Part shown: positions 1 through 4,637 of the stretch, in pieces
Numbering within the stretch: position 1 is the stretch's first letter
How the letters are laid out: each line of letters opens with the position of its first letter
NCBI GenBank assembly: GCA_020199975.1
Contig: JAIVJP010000317.1
Span: 1-7,618, forward strand
DNA length: 7,618 nt
Source: Acidobacteriota bacterium
GTDB lineage: Bacteria > Acidobacteriota > Blastocatellia > Pyrinomonadales > Pyrinomonadaceae
Direction of reading: 5' to 3'
Notes under the pieces: generated by a model
Told to the model about the DNA's origin: nothing
What the model saw: the letters and a program-made list of their open reading frames with translations, nothing else
Database searches by the model: none
Made by a program: the position numbers and the translations under genes

Positions 1-1
1 A

Positions 2-64
2 CCTAGGGTTCTGCTCCGCCCACCCTAGGCTTTATGCTATCGCTCGCTACTGCGGGCTCTAGCG
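2..64. repeat. Hairpin-forming intergenic repeat at the left edge
   Basis: The inverted repeat CCTAGGG (2-8) / CCCTAGG (23-29) encloses a 14-nt loop. A second hairpin follows at 42-57, with a 6-bp stem (GCTCGC/GCGGGC, one G-T pair) and loop TACT. The first stem shares the CCTAGGG/CCCTAGG arms and the following GCTT with the hairpin at 1893-1914, so the two are probably related dispersed palindromic elements. The element lies just upstream of the GcvT-like gene and may be cut by the window edge. It has no coding potential of its own. The hairpins are seen directly; the relation to the second element is inferred from short shared arms. Confidence 0.55.
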
Positions 65-82
65 GATTGTGAGCACTCAACA

Positions 83-1285
83 ATGCCCATCGGAACTGCT
101 TTTCACGAAAGAACCTTCCAGCTCTGCGAAAGCCTGAACTATCGCGAGTGGTCTGGATATTACGCCGTCAGCTCCTACGAACCTCATCACGAACACGAGT
201 ACAACGCGATTCGTAATGCGGCTGCGCTGATCGATATCTCGCCCTTGTTCAAATACAGGTTGACTGGTGCAGACGCTACGCGACTTGTGGATCGAATCAT
301 CACCCGCGACATGCGCAAGGTCTGTGTGGGCCAGGTGGTCTACACACCCTGGTGCGATGAGCGCGGTAAGGTAATTGACGACGGCACCGTCTCGCGGTTG
401 GAGGAAAACACCTATCGCTGGACCGCCGCCGATCCGAGCTTGCGCTGGTTTACACAAAACGCCGCCGGTATGAGTGTTGACATCGAAGACATTTCCGAGA
501 CGGTGGCGGCACTCGCGCTGCAGGGGCCGACATCCGCACGTCTGCTGAAGACTGTAGTTGAAGGCGCAGAGGTTGAACGCCTGAAGTATTTCCGCGTGAC
601 TCGAGGCAAAATCGCGGGCGTTCCAGTGGAGATTTCCCGTACCGGGTACACGGGCGATCTGGGGTATGAGATCTGGGTCCCGTCAGAGCAAGGTCTGAAG
701 GTGTGGGACGCACTGGTTGACGCCGGGCAGGCTTTCGACATTCATCCGGTTGGCATGCTCGCGCTTGACGTGTCTCGAATTGAAGCTGGTTTGCTTTTGA
801 TCGATGTCGATTTTAATAGCAGCAAGAAGGCTCTGATTGATGAGCAAAGGTATTCGCCCTTTGAGATGGGCCTGGGCCGCCTCGTCAGTCTCGATAAGAA
901 TCGTTTCGTAGGACAGGCGGCGCTGATTGCTGAGCAGAAGCTTGGCCACGCGCGTGAGATTGTCGGTCTGGAGATTGATAGGCCCGAAGTTGAAGCCTTG
1001 TATGAAGCGGTAGGGTTGCCACCTGCGGTGTCGCCGATCGCCTCGCGAGTTGCGGTGCCGGTTTTCAAGGATGGGACTCAGGTTGGCAAAGCGACTTCGA
1101 GCACCTGGTCGCCGACACTAAAAAAGATGATCGCGCTGGCGACGATGAAGCGCGAGTGCAGTAAGCCGGGCACTAAGGTTCAGTTTGAGATCACGGTAGA
1201 AGCAGTTCGTCATCGCGTGGGAGCAAGAGTTGCGAAGACGCCGTTCTTCAATCCGAAGCGTAAAACGGCAACGCCGGCGTTGTAG
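83..1285 (+). CDS. Aminomethyltransferase family protein (GcvT-like, folate-binding demethylase type)
   Basis: This is a 400-aa protein of the glycine-cleavage T-protein superfamily, whose members pass a one-carbon unit from an amine or sulfonium substrate to tetrahydrofolate in the cytoplasm. An N-terminal GCV_T folate-binding domain covers about residues 35-285. It includes VIDDGTV (97-103, with the conserved acidic pair 99-100), ALQGP (145-149), SRTGYTGDLGYEI (185-197), RIEAG (232-236) and FVGQAAL (275-281). A GCV_T_C barrel domain covers about 290-390, with the typical T-W-SPTLKK-IALA stretch at 341-353. The length is normal. The ATG at 83 has only a weak Shine-Dalgarno (SD) sequence, but no in-frame ATG lies nearby upstream. 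No gcvH or gcvP is present, and the TPWCDERGKVIDDGT form resembles the DmdA/sarcosine-type branch rather than housekeeping GcvT. A Rieske oxygenase fragment downstream supports a role in demethylating a methylated amine. The substrate is unknown. Confidence 0.9.
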   Translation: MPIGTAFHERTFQLCESLNYREWSGYYAVSSYEPHHEHEYNAIRNAAALIDISPLFKYRLTGADATRLVDRIITRDMRKVCVGQVVYTPWCDERGKVIDDGTVSRLEENTYRWTAADPSLRWFTQNAAGMSVDIEDISETVAALALQGPTSARLLKTVVEGAEVERLKYFRVTRGKIAGVPVEISRTGYTGDLGYEIWVPSEQGLKVWDALVDAGQAFDIHPVGMLALDVSRIEAGLLLIDVDFNSSKKALIDEQRYSPFEMGLGRLVSLDKNRFVGQAALIAEQKLGHAREIVGLEIDRPEVEALYEAVGLPPAVSPIASRVAVPVFKDGTQVGKATSSTWSPTLKKMIALATMKRECSKPGTKVQFEITVEAVRHRVGARVAKTPFFNPKRKTATPAL

Positions 1286-1315
1286 AACTGTTTGGGCAGC
1301 TCTCGGTGTCAGATC

Positions 1316-1608
1316 ATGAAAGACGATCCCAGGCAACTTAATGATCGCGCCGAGGCGATGATGGGAGAGGAGAAATGGGCGGAAGCCATCAAGCTCCTCG
1401 AATCGCGGCCTCGAATTGTTGGAGAGGGATGCCGGGCTCTCTCGGAATCTTGGATAGGAGAGGCGGAGCAAGTGCACCTAAAAGGGCTAGAGCTCAAACC
1501 TGAATCACCGGAACGTTGGGAAACCTATGCGTGCTTCCTGGATGTCTTGGACGTCAACCTGAGGCGGAAGCTGCGTACAAGAAAGCGAGGATGTTTACCG
1601 GCAATTAG
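1316..1608 (+). pseudogene. Frameshifted TPR-type protein relic
   Basis: From an ATG at 1316 the frame reads a helical TPR-like segment (LNDRAEAMMGEEKWAEAIKLLE) and then LELKPESPERWETYACFLD, typical of tetratricopeptide repeats. After about 1555 this frame turns basic and unrelated. The next frame from 1558 reads PEAEAAYKKARMFTGN and stops at 1608, which is the expected EAEAAYKKA end of a TPR helix. This points to one indel near 1550-1558. The stretch between the two TPR segments is also short and poorly TPR-like (about residues 40-56), so a small internal deletion is likely. The relic begins 30 bp after the GcvT-like stop and probably encoded a small TPR scaffold protein. If it is not a pseudogene, it would be an unrecognised protein ending at 1618. 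Confidence 0.55.
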
Positions 1609-1670
1609 CTCCACCTAACCTGAGCGGATAGTGACAACCGAGTAGGTCGCAAAACGTCGGCGGCACTCAA

Positions 1671-1795
1671 GTCAGAACAGGTGAGCGGTAGCGACCTGGT
1701 AGGCCGGGGCAGCTTTTAAGTAGCGTGAATTGTTGCTCTTAGATAAGGCTTCTGCTTGTGCTCTGGCAGGCAGACCGTCGCTACCGAGACTGTAA
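1671..1795 (+). repeat. Dispersed intergenic element, copy A
   Basis: This non-coding stretch starts GTCAGAAC and contains AGCGGTAGCGACCTGGT (1684-1700). It ends in an eroded inverted copy of that end (GTCGCTACCG, about 1775-1784). It is homologous to 6712-6848 read on the opposite strand: the 17-bp core is identical, and the next 21 bases (1701-1721 against the complement of 6799-6819) match at 17 positions. Later patches such as GGCTTCTGCTT against GGCTCCTGCTT also align. Such end-inverted, non-coding, roughly 130-bp units resemble MITE- or REP-type elements. No transposase is seen in the window. The right boundary is approximate. Confidence 0.6.
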
Positions 1796-1808
1796 GAAAG
1801 GTGAGGCT

Positions 1809-1940
1809 CTAAGCGCCAAAGGCGCGAAATGTTGGAGCCTGGGCCATCGGCCCAGGTGGTCTCGTGGGCGCTTCAAAACTAATGGGCCTTAACCTAGGGC
1901 GTTGCCCTAGGCTTCAACATTTCGCACCTTTGGCGCTCAG
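1809..1940. repeat. Nested inverted repeat with two internal hairpins (REP/BIME-like)
   Basis: The outer arms 1809-1839 and 1910-1940 are complementary at 28 of 31 positions, plus one G-T pair. Inside them are two perfect 8-bp hairpins with 3-nt loops: CCTGGGCC-ATC-GGCCCAGG (1838-1856) and CCTAGGGC-GTT-GCCCTAGG (1893-1911). They are joined by about 36 unpaired bases. The whole unit could fold as a long stem ending in a multi-branch loop, as single-stranded DNA or as RNA from either strand. The hairpins overlap the inner ends of the long arms by one or two bases. The layout recalls paired REP sequences (BIMEs) mobilised by RAYT transposases, but no such gene is visible here. Reading frames that cross it are products of the repeat, not genes. 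Confidence 0.85.
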
Positions 1941-1968
1941 GAAACTGAGTTTTCACACAGTCGCCACG

Positions 1969-2039
1969 GCTCGCCGTTCTGACAGGGGTTCGTTGAGAAC
2001 CGCCGCAGATCAGACCAGGTCGCTCGCCGTTCTGACAGG
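1969..2039. repeat. 18-bp direct repeat pair related to the dispersed element
   Basis: GCTCGCCGTTCTGACAGG occurs identically at 1969-1986 and 2022-2039. The second copy is preceded by ACCAGGTC (2014-2021), so 2014-2036 reads as a shortened reverse-complement copy of the element end seen at 1671-1700 and 6712-6739. These look like eroded ends of the same repeat family. With only two units 53 bp apart, they are not a CRISPR array. The second copy ends 11 bp before the ATG of the Rieske fragment. Confidence 0.6.
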
Positions 2040-2050
2040 ATTGACTGAAC

Positions 2051-2197
2051 ATGAAGCCATCCCTGCGGGAAATCATCGACAGCTACAACCCAAACGCTCC
2101 CCTCGAGGAAGCCTTGACTATTCCCGCACGGTGGTACACGGATCAATCCCTCTACAATCTTGAACTCCAAACCGTCTTCCCTAGTTCTTGTTTTTAG
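2051..2197 (+). pseudogene. Truncated N-terminus of a Rieske-type aromatic ring-hydroxylating oxygenase alpha subunit
   Basis: The frame from ATG 2051 gives 48 residues. They contain APLEEALTIPARWYTD (16-31) and then YNLELQTVF (35-43). This matches the start of Rieske non-haem iron oxygenase large subunits, where a TIPA-WYTD segment and an ELE-TVF segment precede the first conserved tryptophan. The reading stops at a TAG (2195-2197) just where the conserved SW region should begin. The roughly 300-400 residues expected after it, including the CxH...CxxH Rieske cluster ligands, are absent. An intact enzyme of this group would oxidise an aromatic ring or, in the choline/betaine/carnitine branch, a methylated amine. 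The fragment sits right after repeat sequence and runs into the possible permease tail at 2185-2301, which suggests an internal deletion. The family call rests on memory of the N-terminal motif. Confidence 0.62.
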
Positions 2198-2301
2198 TTG
2201 GCGCTGTGGCGAGCGACACGCGCAACAGCGTTTATGCTCTGATCATTTTGGCGGCGAGTTATCCCGTGTTTCGGGTTGTTAAGCTGCTGCGCAGCCAGTA
2301 A
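2185..2301 (+). pseudogene. Possible C-terminal remnant of a membrane permease
   Basis: An open frame that begins inside the end of the Rieske fragment (no start needed, open from 2185) ends at TAA 2299-2301. It reads a hydrophobic segment YALIILAASYPVFRVVKLLR, preceded by a short polar ASDTRNS turn. This looks like the last transmembrane helix and basic tail of an amino-acid/polyamine (APC) permease, in which a Y/GVPVY-type motif is common. The evidence is a single short helix, so a chance open frame is possible. If it is real, the change from Rieske frame to permease frame near 2184-2190 marks a deletion joint. A GTG at 2206 could in principle start a 31-residue peptide, but I see no ribosome site. 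Confidence 0.3.
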
Positions 2302-2392
2302 GGGCCCCGCGAGAACGTAGCACCCCTAATTTAAACAACGCGGCACTCATCCCAATCAAATATATGAACAGGACGAGCCCAAAAGCCTGCCA

Positions 2393-2466
2393 AGTGGCAC
2401 CTAGTCATTCCTGGTCGCTGGTTGTTGTCTTCAGGTGGGAAGTCACAGACTAAAGTCTGTGCCACT
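2393..2466. repeat. Palindromic element with a perfect 8-bp hairpin
   Basis: CACAGACT (2444-2451) and AGTCTGTG (2454-2461) form a perfect stem with a 2-nt loop. Outside it AGT (2441-2443) and CCACT (2462-2466) nearly continue the pairing, as if two bases had been lost from the left arm. AGTGGCAC at 2393-2400 is also the exact complement of 2459-2466. The hairpin lies 9 bp past the stop of the AI-2E gene on the minus strand, so it may act as a 3' boundary. No run of U follows on that strand, so a standard intrinsic terminator is not supported. The rest of 2302-2469 holds nothing I recognise. Confidence 0.6.
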
Positions 2467-2469
2467 CAG

Positions 2470-3771
2470 TCACCCGCCCGGAGTCTTCAGTTCGCCAGTT
2501 GTGAGGTCCGGACGCGCGCGAGCCATCTCTTCCTGAGTGGTGCTTGTGTGTGGATGATTCATGTCTTCAGAAACTTCAATATTGAGCGCAGCGGGGGCTC
2601 CGACTTCAGGTTCGGTTGCAGTCGTGGTTTCGAAAACATCTGCCAGGCCCTCGCTGCCCCGGTGTTCCAACCAGTGCTTGTAACTCACCGTAAGGATCGC
2701 AGCCACTGGAATTGCGAGGAAGATTCCCGCAACGCCCGCCAGCTCGGCTCCAGAAAGAATCGCAATAATCACCGCCAGGGGATGAAGGTGTATACCCTGA
2801 CCGATCAGTTTGGGGTAGACGAGGTAGTCCTGCACTATGCGCAGCACGCCAAGAAACAGAATAACCGTCAGCGCCGAGAAGGGACCGGCATGAAGGGTGG
2901 CGACAAAGGCGGCGAGCACAGCAATCAGCAGTGGGCCCACAAGTGGAACGAATTCGAAAACACCGGCTATGAAACCCAGCACCATGGGGCTGGGAATACC
3001 CAGCAGTGCGAAGCCAATCGAGCAAACAATTCCGATAAATAGACAAGCGGTCAATTGAGCGCGGACATAAGCTGCCAGGGTACCGCTAATGTCTTGAAAA
3101 AACTCGTCGCCGCGCCAGCGCCAACGTCCGCGCGGGAGCATCTGTAGTGCGGAGCGACGAAACTCTTCCGCGTCTTTCAAGAAGAAAAAGCTCAGAATCG
3201 GAATCAAGACCAGCCACGGTATATAAGCCAGCCAACCGACCATGTGCTCGAGCACCAGGCCAAAGGTGCCTCTGACGCGTTCAACCACGCGCGGCACCTC
3301 GCTGTTTATAGCTTCCATAACCGGGGGAGGCATTCTCATCCGCAGGTAATCATTCAGTCGCTGAGTACTGGTGCCAAAGTCTCTCCAGTAACCACGAGCC
3401 TGCTGAGCGAACTCCGGAAACTGGCTGCCCAAACGCGGTACCAGCAGGTAGACGGCGATGACAATTGCGCCGACGATGATCAGGTATGCGAGGGAGATAG
3501 CCAGTATGCGTGGCATCGTGCGCGGTCGCCCGGAGATCTTGATGGGACGCCGCAGAAAATCTACCAATGGTGAGACGAGATAGGCAAAGAAGACCGATAG
3601 GATGAGAAGCAGGATAAGGCCCGTCAGCTTGACGATTATCCAAAGCGTAATCGCCACCACCAATACGATGATGATTACGCGCAGGATTGCCCGCGTCTGC
3701 GGCCACGACGCCTCAACTGCCGCTTTCGCCGCGGTTCGGGCTACCTCTTGGGATTCCTCTTTGCTGCTCAC
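2470..3771 (-). CDS. AI-2E family transporter (PerM/YdiK-type membrane protein)
   Basis: This is a 433-aa polytopic inner-membrane protein of the AI-2E exporter superfamily (PF01594). Members include TqsA-like exporters of quorum signals and Na+/H+ antiporter-like proteins; most have no known substrate. Hydrophobic helices lie at about residues 28-48, 51-72, 88-112, 177-198, 237-259, 262-310 (two) and 326-361. A soluble loop of about 60 residues lies between helices three and four. Family signatures are PILSFFFLKD (191-200), GVFEFVPLVGPLL (270-282), YLVYPKLIGQGIHLHPLAV (316-334) and the GIFLAIP segment (349-355). The tail of about 70 residues (365-433) is polar, acidic and Thr/Pro-rich, longer than usual and probably disordered. 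The start codon is GTG (3771-3769) with no clear SD; the first internal Met (86) would remove the first helices. A decayed PilZ gene ends 17 bp upstream on the same strand. The substrate cannot be told from sequence. Confidence 0.93.
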   Translation of the reverse strand: MSSKEESQEVARTAAKAAVEASWPQTRAILRVIIIVLVVAITLWIIVKLTGLILLLILSVFFAYLVSPLVDFLRRPIKISGRPRTMPRILAISLAYLIIVGAIVIAVYLLVPRLGSQFPEFAQQARGYWRDFGTSTQRLNDYLRMRMPPPVMEAINSEVPRVVERVRGTFGLVLEHMVGWLAYIPWLVLIPILSFFFLKDAEEFRRSALQMLPRGRWRWRGDEFFQDISGTLAAYVRAQLTACLFIGIVCSIGFALLGIPSPMVLGFIAGVFEFVPLVGPLLIAVLAAFVATLHAGPFSALTVILFLGVLRIVQDYLVYPKLIGQGIHLHPLAVIIAILSGAELAGVAGIFLAIPVAAILTVSYKHWLEHRGSEGLADVFETTTATEPEVGAPAALNIEVSEDMNHPHTSTTQEEMARARPDLTTGELKTPGG

Positions 3772-3788
3772 TATTTTCGATCTGCGGT

Positions 3789-4045
3789 TCAGTGTAGTCG
3801 TTTGATGATGCCGCGTACGGCCCGATTCTCGGAAGCGCTCATGTCACGAAACTCGACTCCGAAGGTGTCGCCGTGCCATGATGAACCACTTCACCACGCA
3901 GAGCTAAAGCGTCTTCACGATCCATCAGTAATAGCCCAAGCCGATCGCCAACTCTGACAAGGGGACAAGCAGGAAGGTTGCGCACCCGAAGCCCAGGCTG
4001 ATATATCCTGGCCGTCCGATTGATTCTCTCAAGCTTTCCTCTAGG
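3789..4045 (-). pseudogene. Frameshifted PilZ-domain gene
   Basis: On the minus strand, one frame reads VRVGDRLGLLLMDRED, then ALALRGEVVHHG, up to about 3875. The next frame continues from about 3869 as GDTFGVEFRDMSASENRAVR and ends with TGA at 3791-3789. Together these form the second half of a PilZ beta-barrel: a GDRL strand, a GEV strand, the G-FGVEF strand and a C-terminal helix. The join requires an indel near 3870-3880. Upstream, ISLG in one frame and GLRVRNLP in another suggest a second indel near 3985-4000, inside the D/N-x-S-x-x-G loop. No clean start or RxxxR arm could be found. PilZ domains bind cyclic di-GMP. The relic ends 17 bp before the AI-2E start on the same strand, so the two were probably cotranscribed. 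I am fairly sure of the PilZ C-terminal half, less so of the upstream part and its boundary. Confidence 0.6.
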
Positions 4046-4086
4046 TGGCGAGTGTCAGACACGAGCTAACGTGATAACGGGGGAAT

Positions 4087-4110
4087 TTGCGCCGGTCATG
4101 ATCCGGCAAA
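4087..4110 (-). other. Imperfect hairpin downstream of the PilZ-like gene
   Basis: GCCGG (4091-4095) and CCGGC (4103-4107) form a stem around TCATGAT. With a 2-nt bulge, flanking TTTG and CAAA add four more pairs on the minus strand. It lies about 30 bp after the stop of the PilZ-like gene and could limit its transcript. There is no U tract after it, so it is a weak terminator candidate. Confidence 0.3.
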
Positions 4111-4140
4111 GAAGTCTGGGGGATTTTCATGAATGGCCTC

Positions 4141-4554
4141 TCAGTTGGTGAGTTCGTCATCATCCTCACTTTCTTCTTCCTCATCGCTCTCCGTTGCCAC
4201 CGGAGCGGCCACGCTGGGCGCGGCAGGCTCCCAGATCAAACCTCTCCATTCGTCAGTCTCGCCCAGTAGCTGAAGCGCGGCCAGCGGATGTCCGGCGTTG
4301 CGTTCGATGCGCAGTACCTCGGCAACGACCTGTAGCTTTTTACCGTCTTCGCCATGCACCTCAAGCCGCACCCGGCTGCCTACGTCCGGAAGTTTTCGCG
4401 GCAGGTGCACCAGTGTCCCTTCGGGACCGACATTCTCTGTGGTTCCATCTGACAGAATGTGAGCCCCATCAGCCTCGTCCCATTCCGCGCGCACTTCAAA
4501 AGTCGCCAGATAACGTGGCCCTGAGCGGCCTTCGACTTCCGTTTGGCGAGGCAT
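4141..4554 (-). CDS. PilZ-like domain protein with acidic C-terminal tail
   Basis: This is a 137-aa soluble protein. Near the N-terminus RSGPR (10-14) fits the RxxxR arm of PilZ domains, followed by beta-strand-like stretches TFEVRAEW (18-25), TLVHLPRKLPDVGSRVRLEV (47-66), KLQVVAEVLRIER (73-85) and PLAALQLL (90-97), typical of the PilZ barrel. The second c-di-GMP motif, D/N-x-S-x-x-G, is present only as NVGPEG (41-46), with Gly in place of Ser, so nucleotide binding is uncertain. Residues 122-134 are almost all Asp/Glu/Ser, probably a disordered tail. The ATG at 4554-4552 has a good AAGGAG (4568-4563) with an 8-nt gap. A GTG directly upstream (4557-4555) would add one residue with a 5-nt gap. 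The gene lies 83 bp downstream of acs on the same strand. It could also be a generic small beta-barrel protein. Confidence 0.68.
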   Translation of the reverse strand: MPRQTEVEGRSGPRYLATFEVRAEWDEADGAHILSDGTTENVGPEGTLVHLPRKLPDVGSRVRLEVHGEDGKKLQVVAEVLRIERNAGHPLAALQLLGETDEWRGLIWEPAAPSVAAPVATESDEEEESEDDDELTN

Positions 4555-4562
4555 CACTTCAA

Positions 4563-4568
4563 CTCCTT
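4563..4568 (-). promoter_or_regulatory. Ribosome binding site of the PilZ-like gene
   Basis: AAGGAG on the minus strand lies 8 nt before ATG 4554-4552 and 5 nt before the adjacent GTG. It is the clearest SD in the window and favours the ATG. It implies that the gene is translated independently of acs even if both share a transcript. Confidence 0.7.
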
Positions 4569-4637
4569 ATCGGGCAAGAGCGATCCAGCCTGCTGCCGCA
4601 GAGTCTATAACGCTTTGGCAAAAACTGGCAGGATTTC

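Noticed and set aside
1969..2039. Possible CRISPR array from the 18-bp direct repeat
   Set aside because: There are only two units, the repeat is too short, there are no further units on either side, and no cas genes. It is better explained as ends of the dispersed element.
1864..2163. 99-aa open frame on the plus strand (and minus-strand frames in the same region)
   Set aside because: It runs through the nested inverted repeat and the 18-bp direct repeats, then overlaps the Rieske fragment in another frame. The FAPLALR-type peptide is just translated repeat.
2444..2461. Intrinsic terminator for the AI-2E gene
   Set aside because: The stem is good but no U-run follows on the minus strand, so it is listed as a repeat rather than as a terminator.
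2422..3042. 206-aa open frame on the plus strand
   Set aside because: It lies almost wholly antisense to the well-supported AI-2E gene, has no family character, and is rich in residues expected from the complement of a hydrophobic gene.
4194..4610. 138-aa plus-strand open frame
   Set aside because: It is antisense to the PilZ-like gene, which has a strong SD, fitting strand pattern and motif support. The plus frame is arginine/proline-rich, as expected for a shadow.
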